Assembly: GCA_030019395.1 (NCBI GenBank) | Contig: JASEES010000003.1 | Location: 1-33,093 of the forward strand | DNA length: 33,093 nucleotides | Direction of reading: 5' to 3' | Source of the DNA: Methanolinea sp. | GTDB taxonomy: Archaea > Halobacteriota > Methanomicrobia > Methanomicrobiales > Methanospirillaceae | Shown here: one piece after another, positions 15,729 to 23,198 of the stretch | Layout of the letters: the number at the start of each line of letters is the position of its first letter | Numbering within the stretch: position 1 is the first letter of the stretch | Notes under the pieces: model-generated | Seen by the model: the letters and a program-made list of their open reading frames with translations, nothing else | The model's database searches: none | Told to the model about the DNA's origin: nothing | Position numbers and translations under genes: made by a program

Positions 15729-17068
15729 AGTTTGTGGACCGGGAGAGTGAGCTCAGACTTCTGGAGGAGGAGTGGGAGAAACCCGGCGGCCGGTTGATCA
15801 TCCTCTATGGCCGGAGGAGAATCGGAAAGACCCGGCTGATCGGAGAGTTTACCAGAGACAAACCGGGTGTCCTCTATTTTGCCGAAGATACGTCCCCGTC
15901 ATTACAGATGCGTCAGCTCCAGGCGGCCTGCGCAGCATTCCTCAATGATTCGCTCCTGGCATCCCTGGAAATCAATTCATGGGAACAGCTCTTCACGTAC
16001 CTTGCCAGACATCCCCCTGCCGGCAGGGGATATCTCGTGATCGATGAATTCACCTACCTCGTCAGGAATGATCCCACGATCCTTTCTGCACTGCAAAAGA
16101 CCTGGGACACGGACCTGGCCGGGTCTCCCTGGTGCATTCTCCTCTGCGGATCGATGCTCGGGCTCATGAGTGATCTTGCACTCTCCTCGACATCCCCAAT
16201 CTACGGACGAAGAACCCGCGATATGCTCCTTGAGGCGCTCCAGTTCTCCGATGCCCGAAAGTTCCTGTCCGTCCCGCCCCTCGATGCACTCAGGATTTAT
16301 CTTTCCATTGGTGGAGTTCCCGAATATCTTCTGAAAGCCGGGGACTACGAGACTTTTTCCGGTTTTACTACCCGGGAATTTTTTGACCGTTACGGGTATT
16401 TTTACCGGGAGCCGTACTTCATCCTCTCGCAGGAGTTCCGGGAGCTGAAGATGTATCAGTCAATCCTGCAGGCGATAGCATACGGAAACACCACGCCGGC
16501 ATCCATCGCTCAGTTCTGTGGACTTGACTCCCGCCATCTCTATCCCTACCTGGAAAGCATGACCCGTCTCGGGATCATCGAGCGGGAGCTTCCAGTCCTG
16601 GTGAACACAAAGAAGGGGGTCTATCGGATCAAAGACCGCCTTTTCGACTTCTGGTATACCTTCGTCTTTCCCAACCGGCAGTCTATCGAGCTCAACCAGG
16701 TCTCAATCCCGGATGCACATTTTGACCCATACTTTGGGCGACAGTTTGAGATATTCATCCGGCACGAAGTGATACCGAAACTGTTTCCTGGCTTTACGAT
16801 TGGACGATGGTGGTATGGTGAGGAAGAGATCGATATCGTCGGATACGATGACCATTCTGCAACTATCATTTTCGGGGAGTGCAAATGGGGTGTCCTGACC
16901 GGGAAGGAATCGCAGAAGATCCTGGCATCCCTTAAGGAGAAATCATCACATGTCCGGCATGCCCGATATACGAATGAAAAATTTCTGCTCGTTGCCAGAA
17001 CGATCGAGGGTAAAGAGGCACTCCGAAGAGAAGGGTACCTGATCCTTGATCTTGATGATGTATTGTAA
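15719..17068 (+). CDS. Archaeal AAA ATPase with DUF234-type nuclease-like tail
   Basis: The 449-aa protein starts IREFVDRESEL, the entry motif of the archaeal ATPase family. It has Walker A LYGRRRIGKTRLI near residues 30-42 and Walker B GYLVIDEFTYLV near 104-115. After a winged-helix region around 250-290 the C-terminal DUF234-like part carries EEEIDIVGYDD and IIFGECKWG, a PD-(D/E)XK-like active site. These ATPases are abundant in archaea and their role is unresolved; links to mobile elements, DNA transactions and toxin-like behaviour have been suggested. The gene has no Shine-Dalgarno motif and its start is embedded in a palindrome. Debris of mobile DNA follows downstream. Confidence 0.85.
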   Translation: MIREFVDRESELRLLEEEWEKPGGRLIILYGRRRIGKTRLIGEFTRDKPGVLYFAEDTSPSLQMRQLQAACAAFLNDSLLASLEINSWEQLFTYLARHPPAGRGYLVIDEFTYLVRNDPTILSALQKTWDTDLAGSPWCILLCGSMLGLMSDLALSSTSPIYGRRTRDMLLEALQFSDARKFLSVPPLDALRIYLSIGGVPEYLLKAGDYETFSGFTTREFFDRYGYFYREPYFILSQEFRELKMYQSILQAIAYGNTTPASIAQFCGLDSRHLYPYLESMTRLGIIERELPVLVNTKKGVYRIKDRLFDFWYTFVFPNRQSIELNQVSIPDAHFDPYFGRQFEIFIRHEVIPKLFPGFTIGRWWYGEEEIDIVGYDDHSATIIFGECKWGVLTGKESQKILASLKEKSSHVRHARYTNEKFLLVARTIEGKEALRREGYLILDLDDVL

Positions 17069-17183
17069 GTCTGAAACAACATTCCATCATGACCCTGGCC
17101 ACACCGGAGCGGAGGGGTGTTTCCCTGGTGTGATCCGGACTCTCCCCTCACGGCTGGGATGCTCTATGATTCGGCACAGATGA

Positions 17184-17342
17184 GGATGCGGATCAGCTAT
17201 ATGGCCATTCCACGAGAGAATCAAAACATTGGACGACCTGCGGCTGATCAATGCCAAACACAAGAACCAGGGGATTGGCGGCAAGACGAGGGAATCCATG
17301 CTCCGGTATGACCCGGTCAGGGTGATGGAGGCGGGGGGATGA
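17184..17342 (+). pseudogene. Open fragment resembling the end of a lost gene
   Basis: A 52-codon open stretch encodes WPFHERIKTLDDLRLIN, then KHKNQGIGGKTRESMLRYD and PVRVMEAGG before a stop. The residue mix looks like real protein, but there is no ATG near its beginning and a stop lies directly upstream. No family is recognised. Given the transposase debris 60 bases further on, it is probably the 3' end of a disrupted gene. Confidence 0.35.
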
Positions 17343-17405
17343 AATGAAATTGGTGATTCCCTCATAAAGGCCACAATTATATACTAACAAATGGTGGCAA
17401 GATGA

Positions 17406-17561
17406 ATAAACCTGGTAGAACTCACCCGATACACGAATGACGAGGAGGGTTCAGAGGCATTTTTAAGTTCACACGGGATTCTCAAGACATTCGGGGAATG
17501 CCCGTACTGTGGGAGCAGGAGGTTCAATAGAGTCAGGATACAGGTACGAGGCTTATTTTAA
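17406..17561 (+). pseudogene. Truncated IS1595-type transposase (N-terminal zinc ribbon only)
   Basis: The frame reads NLVELTRYTNDEEG and then TFGECPYCGSRRFNRVRIQ before a stop. NLVELT-type beginnings followed by a CPxCGS zinc-ribbon half match ISXO2/IS1595-family transposases. The second Cys pair and the whole DDE catalytic domain are missing. The expected ATG is replaced by ATA, and an ATG two bases earlier is in another frame. A TATA-like ATTATATACTA lies at about 17376-17386, as for a former promoter. No terminal inverted repeats could be paired. The element is dead. Confidence 0.65.
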
Positions 17562-17621
17562 GCAATCATCTGAATTTTTTTCATGCCCTTCTTTTTATGG
17601 GAACTTTTGAAGAACAGAGAA

Positions 17622-17673
17622 TGCAAGAGGTGGGATTCGAACCCACGGACTCCTTCGGGACGGGCTCTCAAGG
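17622..17673 (-). other. 3' half of a type II tRNA gene (possible att remnant)
   Basis: On the minus strand the sequence runs from an anticodon-loop-like CCTTGAGAG through GCCCG, a variable arm (TCCCGAAGGAGTC), a perfect T-arm around GTTCGAATC, and a 3' acceptor strand CTCTTGC plus discriminator A. The loop would give anticodon UGA (serine); 28 bases of the variable and T-arms equal those of the tRNA-Leu at 22269. The 5' half is absent: upstream bases do not pair with GCCCG, and no GCAAGAG acceptor strand is nearby. Integrases of archaeal elements commonly use exactly this anticodon-loop-to-3'-end segment as attachment core, so this is probably a leftover att site. Confidence 0.65.
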
Positions 17674-17815
17674 ATCCATTATTCATCACCTGCTGTTCGG
17701 AAATATCTGCTGCGCCGCAGGAGTCCGCTCCCCCGGCAAATCCTTTTCCCATGGATTCCTTCATTGAGAAACGCAGTGTTACAGGACGGGGACAACCGAC
17801 CCTGCCTTCTCTCCC

Positions 17816-18526
17816 TCAATCCCGGGCACCAGTTTTACCTTTTTTCACCACAGCCAGCACATCCCGGATATCCGCGAGCGTGATATCAGCCTTCTCTTCA
17901 CGGTCTTCGAAAAAGTTCCGATCTCCGTATTTTGCATATGCGGTCACCATCCCGAGTCTCTTCGCAGGCCCGATATCCCGGCGGAGACTGTCCCCTACCA
18001 TCAGGACCTCGGACGGGTGACGCTTCATCTTTTCGAGTGCACATAAAAATACCCCCGGGTCCGGTTTATGGGTACCGGTCATCCCGGCCGTGATGACCTC
18101 GTCGAAGAGGGGGAACAGTCCGGTCTTTTCCAGCCGGATAACTGCGTTCTCAAAGGAGGCATCGGTCACAACGGACAGGAAAAAGCCCTGCTCCCTGAGT
18201 TCCTGAAGCGTCTCCCTGCTGTGCGGGTAGGGAGTGAGGTTCCGGATCTTGGCCTCCTCGTAGATAATGCAGCACTCGGCGAACAGATCCTCGGAAAACA
18301 CCGCGTTGTCCACCATGAAGTCCCGGATATGCCTCACATCCTCAAAATCCCTGCCGTCGTGCCGCAGGAAAGAGAAGAGGAGGTCCTGCCCCCGGTCGAG
18401 GCCGAGCCTCCGGTTCACTGCGTTGCAGGCCGCGATCGTGGCCCCGACAAAGTCAAAGAGGGTGTTGTCCATGTCGAAGAGGACCGCGGTTATCGGGGAA
18501 TCGGGAGTGCCGAGAGGCTCCTGCAT
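17816..18526 (-). CDS. HAD-superfamily phosphatase, YjjG-like
   Basis: A 236-aa HAD hydrolase. Motif I is FDMDNTLFDF (nucleophile D18, acid/base D20), motif II VVTDAS, motif III HKPDPGVF and motif IV MVGDSLRRDI. The helical cap between motifs I and II and the DNTLFDF form resemble YjjG-type nucleotidases, which remove phosphate from (non-canonical) nucleotides. The actual substrate is unknown. The start at 18526 has AAGGAA nine bases upstream and lies 37 bases inside the PIN-domain gene, so the two are co-translated. In this setting the enzyme might process products or signals of the RNase module, or just be a hitch-hiking house-cleaning phosphatase. Confidence 0.85.
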   Translation of the reverse strand: MQEPLGTPDSPITAVLFDMDNTLFDFVGATIAACNAVNRRLGLDRGQDLLFSFLRHDGRDFEDVRHIRDFMVDNAVFSEDLFAECCIIYEEAKIRNLTPYPHSRETLQELREQGFFLSVVTDASFENAVIRLEKTGLFPLFDEVITAGMTGTHKPDPGVFLCALEKMKRHPSEVLMVGDSLRRDIGPAKRLGMVTAYAKYGDRNFFEDREEKADITLADIRDVLAVVKKGKTGARD

Positions 18527-19500
18527 AAAGCGAGTTCCTTTTTGAATTCTTCTTCCAGGTTGTGATTTCTGATGACCACCTTGAGGCTCTGTTTCTTCGT
18601 TCCTTTTCCGCGATATTCACCGAATATAAAGGCAGGGCCGCACTTCACGACACCGAAGGCAACCGCGAGGCGGAAGAGGAGATCCACTGCCCCCGCTGGC
18701 GTGCATTCCCTGACATCGATCGCATGGGGAAGCTCAAAGAGGTGGTAGGCCAGCCCTTCTGCCCTGCAGAGCTCCGCGACGTTTGTGTCGGCGGTAAGGT
18801 GGAGGGTGGTGCAAAACGCGTCCTTCTCGTGCTCCCTCACTGATTTCACGATGAGGAGGTCGTTTTTCTCCTTGTCCGGGCCGCCCGGTTCTATGCCGGG
18901 TATGATCCGCGCCTGGTCCCGTATCTTCTCGAATTCCGCGAGGGCGTTATATGCCGCGATCCGGGACCGCTTTGTCTTCTGGTTGATGAGTTCCTCGAGC
19001 AGGGCACCCTCAAAGGGAGCCATCCGCTTCATCTGGGAGATCGTCTGGGCTGTATACTTCGTGTTCAGGGCACTCTCGATCTCACTTTGGACGATGTCGA
19101 CGAGGATATAGCGGTCTCCGGGAATGCCTCCCCGTGAGGGAAATGCATGGTAGATCATGTTGGTATCCAGGGAGAAGAGCACCTCCTTGTTGAGGAGCGG
19201 AATACTCTTCCTGACCTCCAGGAATTTTTCCATGTTCCGGTAGGAGACTATCCCGGCAGCGAGCATTGACTGCAGCACGTCGTTGTATGACGGCATATCA
19301 TACGCAAACTCTCCGAATGCCGCGATGGCTTCATCAAAGTCTTCCCGTGTGCACATGCCGGACAGGATAAAGCCGGACGCGGTATCCCGCAGCGTCAGGA
19401 TGTCGAAGTCGTACAGGGGATATTTTACCACTACCGGGCTCTTCAGGAGGTTCAGGAGGACCTGAATCCCGGGGATCCCGATGATTGCGTCATCCGCCAT
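18490..19500 (-). CDS. PIN-domain ribonuclease, partner of a CARF-like protein
   Basis: The central part of this 336-aa protein has the four acidic positions of PIN nucleases: LDTNMIYHAF (D112), VQSEIES (E140), NDLLIV (D214) and LTADTN (D238), in the expected order. PIN domains cut RNA in a metal-dependent way. About 100 residues precede the nuclease and may form a helical sensor or dimer part; residues 250-336 form a separate C-terminal region that I do not recognise. The ATG lies 11 bases inside the CARF-like gene, with GAGGG upstream, so the two are translationally coupled. It is larger than VapC toxins (about 130 aa), and no VapB-like antitoxin gene is adjacent. An RNase controlled by the CARF-like partner is the inferred role. 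Confidence 0.75.
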   Translation of the reverse strand: MADDAIIGIPGIQVLLNLLKSPVVVKYPLYDFDILTLRDTASGFILSGMCTREDFDEAIAAFGEFAYDMPSYNDVLQSMLAAGIVSYRNMEKFLEVRKSIPLLNKEVLFSLDTNMIYHAFPSRGGIPGDRYILVDIVQSEIESALNTKYTAQTISQMKRMAPFEGALLEELINQKTKRSRIAAYNALAEFEKIRDQARIIPGIEPGGPDKEKNDLLIVKSVREHEKDAFCTTLHLTADTNVAELCRAEGLAYHLFELPHAIDVRECTPAGAVDLLFRLAVAFGVVKCGPAFIFGEYRGKGTKKQSLKVVIRNHNLEEEFKKELALCRSLSALPIPR

Positions 19501-19987
19501 TGCCGGCCCTCACTGCTTCTGCCTTGAAATCATGGAGCTTGTGGTACTGTTTCGGGATCATCTGGTATGGCTTTGCCACGCCATCAGTGGTGGAAATCTC
19601 AAGGTAAAAGACGTGATCGACATCGTTGAGCTTTATCGGGAGGAGAACGCCCGAAACCGTCGACTTCCTGCCGGGGGTGATGTCGATTGCGACCCGGCAT
19701 CCTTCCTTTCTTTTTGCTGTGATGAGGTTGTACACCTTGAGATACACGTCGATCATGTCTCCCTGGGCCACGGGGATGCACTCGACCTCTGGCGAGAACC
19801 CGAAGTGGGCGGAGATTGCATGCAGGCCTTCCACCACGTGGTCCGTTTGGTTCTGGTAAGGAGCCTCGACCGCGATGTACACCCGGTCCGGAAAATAGCG
19901 CACCTCACGGGCTACAGCGTAATACGTGTTGAGGAGTGCCCATGCCGACCGGCCGAGCAGGCTCACGTAAACACGTTCAGAACTCAT
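19490..19987 (-). CDS. Stand-alone CARF-like (Rossmann-type) sensor protein
   Basis: This 165-aa protein begins VYVSLLGRSAWALLNTYYAV, a first β-strand and loop typical of CARF domains, and has a strand RVYIAVEAPYQN. Near residues 98-119 comes VAIDITPGRKSTVSGVLLPIK, which resembles the conserved (D/N)xTGGxK-type ligand loop of CARF proteins. A further strand is HVFYLEIST. CARF domains bind cyclic oligoadenylates and switch on fused effectors, usually in type III CRISPR systems. Here the domain stands alone, upstream of and overlapping the PIN gene. ATG 19987 is chosen as the first Met before the fold; no clear Shine-Dalgarno motif is seen. The assignment rests on pattern alone; another Rossmann-like family is possible. 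Confidence 0.6.
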   Translation of the reverse strand: MSSERVYVSLLGRSAWALLNTYYAVAREVRYFPDRVYIAVEAPYQNQTDHVVEGLHAISAHFGFSPEVECIPVAQGDMIDVYLKVYNLITAKRKEGCRVAIDITPGRKSTVSGVLLPIKLNDVDHVFYLEISTTDGVAKPYQMIPKQYHKLHDFKAEAVRAGNGG

Positions 19988-20033
19988 TGCGTTCGCTTTT
20001 TTGGCAGGGGGATGGTGGCCTGAAAAAGAGAGA

Positions 20034-22067
20034 TCATTGGGACACCACAGTGATGAAGTCCTTTTTGATCGTGGTGTTGCGTTGGATCCGCCCTGCATCA
20101 TCATTCCCCAAGACGGTCAGCGTTACCGTATAGGTGCCGGGCTTCCGGTAGGTATGCACGGGGTTCTTCCCGTTACCTAACGCCCCGTCGCCGAATTTAT
20201 AGATATGCACAATGGGGTTCCCGGTGGAGGCATCGGTAAACTGCACGGTGAGAGGACTGGTTCCGGAGAGGGGGAAGGCAGTAAATCCTGCGGAAAGGGA
20301 CTGCTCGGGGGCATCGACGGTTACCTTCATCGTTGCAGTCGCTTCCCTTGTCGCGTTCCGGGTGGTAAGCCGGACCGTGTAACTGCCGGGTTGGGTATAC
20401 AGGTGGGTGGCCGTGACGGTATTCGTCGTAGTAGTCCCGTCCCCGAAGTCCCAGGTGTTGTCGATCACCATATCGTCATAATCCCATTCTTCGCTGCTCC
20501 GCATCAGGGGCGAGATATCCATGAACGAGACATTGAGCGGGGCGGTGCCCCGTATAGGTATCCCAATCATCCGGCAGTACCCGTTCTCCTCGATCCGCAT
20601 CCGGACCTTTCCCTCGTCCGGGAGCGACCGGAGCCCGGTGAAGGTGACCGGCTGAATCCAGGAGATCTGGTCGTTGTCCCACGCCCCGATCCGGAGTGAA
20701 AAAACGTAATTATCCGGATCCCTGCATTCAGGAGATACTGTGATCAGGTATTCCCCTTCATCAGCGTTTTCGATGCTGTTCATCATCTCCAGGATATTAT
20801 CCCCGTCGATATCCAGTTCTGCGGCCGTGGACGAGGGTATCATCGTATCCGTTTCGGTCATGAACCGTCCATCGGGGTCCTTGATCCGGATATCGAACAA
20901 ATCCCTTGCAGCGGGGGTCCCGGCACCCTCTTTTTTGTCATTGTTCCCGTCCGCCACGGTTCCCATTGCACCGACACAGGACTCGCACGTGCCGGATTTC
21001 TCAATGTCCTTTACCACGTCCCCCACATCGGAGTTTAACAGGAGCATGTAGTACCGGTCCGTGGTGCTGTAGGCTTTGTCACGTTTCGGGATCTTCTCGA
21101 TATGAGTACCGACCAGCTGGACTTGCACGTGCTTGCTCAGTACAAGGTCCATCGGGTACACGCATCCCCTTTCCGGGTCGAAATCGATCCCGTTCCTCCG
21201 GTAGGCCGCCCACACGAGCTCACTGCAGTAGTAGTGCGAACAGGCCCATTTGCAGCGTATATAGGAGGCCACCCAAGGGAGTTCCGTCCAGCACGGGTAA
21301 TCGTCGTTATCCTGCTGTTTCCCGGAGAAGAAGCCCAGCAGGGACTGAAGGTCATACCCGTCATCCAGTTTCTCTTTCGCCCAGTTGACGATATTCTCCC
21401 GTTGGGTATCCGTAAGGTCCGGAACCCTGAAAATCGCCACGCACTCGTCCGCCGGGTAGACAAACTCGCTCACCGGACTGAGGCGGACGCTGTTCCACCC
21501 TGATTCTATGACCTGGTCATCCCCCACATACATTGCGGCATGAGTCCAGTGCCCGGGAACATAGGGGGATAATGTTGATGAATACGGAGAATCTTTATCG
21601 ATCGCGTGCACAATGATGTCCCCTTTCAGGAGCGAGAGGTTGAAATGATAATTCCCGACATAGATCTCGCGGTTCCCCTGGTGATCCCAACGGTACCCGG
21701 TGATTGTGACCGTGTAGTTCCGGGGTTTATTATAGATATGGGTCGTTTGCTCGATGTCCTTCGGATCCATGAATGTATTGTTCCTGCTCCCGTCGCCCCA
21801 GTCGATTTCAACCAGGTCGAGGCGCCCTCCGGCCACGGTTCCTTCAAGTCTGCAGTGTAACCTCCCGCCAAAGCAGGGTGCCTGGTCATAACACCGGAAC
21901 CCTGTATAGGGGTATACCATTTTGGCAGAACTCCCCTTCGTACCATTACCCCCGGTATCCGCCATTGCTGCGGGGACCCCCACCAGCAGCAGGACCAGGA
22001 GGATGGTCAGGAGAATTCCGATGCGATATGTATGAGAGGGTGTGCAGGGTCCTGGTTCCGGTTTCAT
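20034..22067 (-). CDS. Secreted PKD-domain protein with an NlpC/P60-like (YiiX-type) cysteine hydrolase domain
   Basis: The 677-aa protein has a signal peptide (hydrophobic residues about 15-35, likely cleavage after AMA36). A PKD-like domain with WGDGS follows near 55-145. An amidase-like domain starts with KGDIIVHAID; WTHAAMYVG holds H176 and YYCSELVWAAY holds C281, in the circularly permuted order typical of YiiX/NlpC-P60-like enzymes. After a linker with acidic, calcium-like segments, two PKD domains end the protein (WDFGDGTTTT and YKFGDGALG). Methanogens lack murein, so the hydrolase should act on another amide or ester, perhaps on protein or pseudomurein-like material. ATG 22067 is preferred over 22157; a TATA-like TTATTATAATAG about 25 bases upstream fits a leaderless mRNA. 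Confidence 0.75.
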   Translation of the reverse strand: MKPEPGPCTPSHTYRIGILLTILLVLLLVGVPAAMADTGGNGTKGSSAKMVYPYTGFRCYDQAPCFGGRLHCRLEGTVAGGRLDLVEIDWGDGSRNNTFMDPKDIEQTTHIYNKPRNYTVTITGYRWDHQGNREIYVGNYHFNLSLLKGDIIVHAIDKDSPYSSTLSPYVPGHWTHAAMYVGDDQVIESGWNSVRLSPVSEFVYPADECVAIFRVPDLTDTQRENIVNWAKEKLDDGYDLQSLLGFFSGKQQDNDDYPCWTELPWVASYIRCKWACSHYYCSELVWAAYRRNGIDFDPERGCVYPMDLVLSKHVQVQLVGTHIEKIPKRDKAYSTTDRYYMLLLNSDVGDVVKDIEKSGTCESCVGAMGTVADGNNDKKEGAGTPAARDLFDIRIKDPDGRFMTETDTMIPSSTAAELDIDGDNILEMMNSIENADEGEYLITVSPECRDPDNYVFSLRIGAWDNDQISWIQPVTFTGLRSLPDEGKVRMRIEENGYCRMIGIPIRGTAPLNVSFMDISPLMRSSEEWDYDDMVIDNTWDFGDGTTTTNTVTATHLYTQPGSYTVRLTTRNATREATATMKVTVDAPEQSLSAGFTAFPLSGTSPLTVQFTDASTGNPIVHIYKFGDGALGNGKNPVHTYRKPGTYTVTLTVLGNDDAGRIQRNTTIKKDFITVVSQ

Positions 22068-22268
22068 GCATAGTGATACTTGTAAACTATTATAATAACC
22101 CACCCTTCTGGTGAACATGCTCAAACGACAAAAAACCTTTCGGAATTTTGAAAACACCCGGGTGACAGGAGAGGGAGTTACTTTTCAATGTATCAAAAGA
22201 GTATCCCGTTCACAATCAGGCCAGGTGCTGCATCTCTGAGTTCCATTAATGAAAATTGTTGAAAAGAA

Positions 22269-22353
22269 TGCGAGGGGTGGGATTCGAACCCACGGACTCC
22301 TTCGAGAACGGATCTTAAGTCCGCCGGTTTTGGCCAGGCTTGCCTACCCTCGC
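22269..22353 (-). tRNA. tRNA-Leu (anticodon UAA)
   Basis: Read on the minus strand, the 5' strand GCGAGGG pairs with the 3' strand CCCTCGC, followed by discriminator A. The D-arm region is GGCAAGCCTGG; the anticodon loop is CUUAAGA, giving anticodon UAA. A long variable arm (TTCTCGAAGGAG) marks a type II tRNA, and the T-arm is GTGGG, TTCGAAT, CCCAC. CCA is not encoded. No intron is seen. Confidence 0.92.
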
Positions 22354-22488
22354 AGGACTGCTTTTCCCAATAATCTGGTGCCACCGGACAATAAGGCCGT
22401 CGGTGTGCAAAAGGCCGGAACGCTGGCATACGTCCCCTGCCTGTCGGGACGGGATGGAAGGAAAAAAAAACAAGGAACTGCAATCCCC

Positions 22489-23076
22489 TCACCGGACGCA
22501 CACGTCCGTCCAGTCCGGGGGAGACCGGCGGTCTTTCAGCCAGCCGAGGACTGCAAGGGCGAGGAGGATGACCCCGAAAACGAGGACGAAGATGCCGATC
22601 GCCCGGGCGATCAGGGTCGCGGCAAGGCCCGAGCGGAAGACGAGCAGGAGACCGGTGGCGAGAAGGACGCCCCCTCCGGCGACCTGCGCCAGTTTCCGTG
22701 CGAACGACGGGAGGGAGAATGCCCCGGATACGGCGATGGCAAGGCCGCCGACGACGAGAACGGCCCCGGCAAGGGTGGCCAGGACGCCCCCGAGGAGACC
22801 GGGATTGGAAAACGCGATGAAGGCGATACCGAGCATCAGGAGACCGAAAACGAGCATGACCCCAAACGGCCACCCGCCTCCCCGGGAGAGGAAGACGGCA
22901 GCAGCAAGAAAGATGATCCCGACGATCACCGCGAGGGCGCCTAAGGAATAGAGCATCAGGCGGAGGGAGAGGGCGGGCTCGAGGAAGAGCAGGAGCCCGA
23001 GGAACACGGCGAGGATGCCGCCCGCAAGGAAGGATGGCCACGACCGGGCCGGAGAGGAGAAGGAACAGACCACCAT
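22489..23076 (-). CDS. HdeD-like (DUF308) membrane protein
   Basis: The 195-aa protein is composed almost entirely of six or seven hydrophobic helices rich in Gly, Leu, Val and Ala (such as GGILAVFLGLLLFLEP and GALAVIVGIIFLAAAVF), with repeated pairs as in DUF308/HdeD proteins. It sits in the cytoplasmic membrane. HdeD is linked to acid resistance in enterobacteria, but in archaea its job is unknown. No Shine-Dalgarno motif precedes the ATG; ATTTTTG roughly 30 bases upstream could be a TATA element of a leaderless mRNA. It is divergent from the DUF155 gene. Confidence 0.75.
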   Translation of the reverse strand: MVVCSFSSPARSWPSFLAGGILAVFLGLLLFLEPALSLRLMLYSLGALAVIVGIIFLAAAVFLSRGGGWPFGVMLVFGLLMLGIAFIAFSNPGLLGGVLATLAGAVLVVGGLAIAVSGAFSLPSFARKLAQVAGGGVLLATGLLLVFRSGLAATLIARAIGIFVLVFGVILLALAVLGWLKDRRSPPDWTDVCVR

Positions 23077-23198
23077 GACAGATCATGGGGTGCCGGCGGT
23101 CAAAAATCCCGGTGATCCCGGCCGCACCTGATCCCGCTGCGAATAAGCTTAATCGTCTCGCCCCGACCACACTCACCACGCGGGAGGGGACAATCCGG

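Noticed and set aside
17558-17764. 68-codon minus-strand frame with an ARPEGVRGFESH motif
   Set aside because: This peptide arises from reading a tRNA T-arm and variable arm as protein, a common false gene.
22193-23179. 328-codon minus-strand frame running through tRNA-Leu
   Set aside because: It reads across a tRNA gene and overlaps the HdeD-like gene in another frame; its product is an Arg/Pro-rich shadow.
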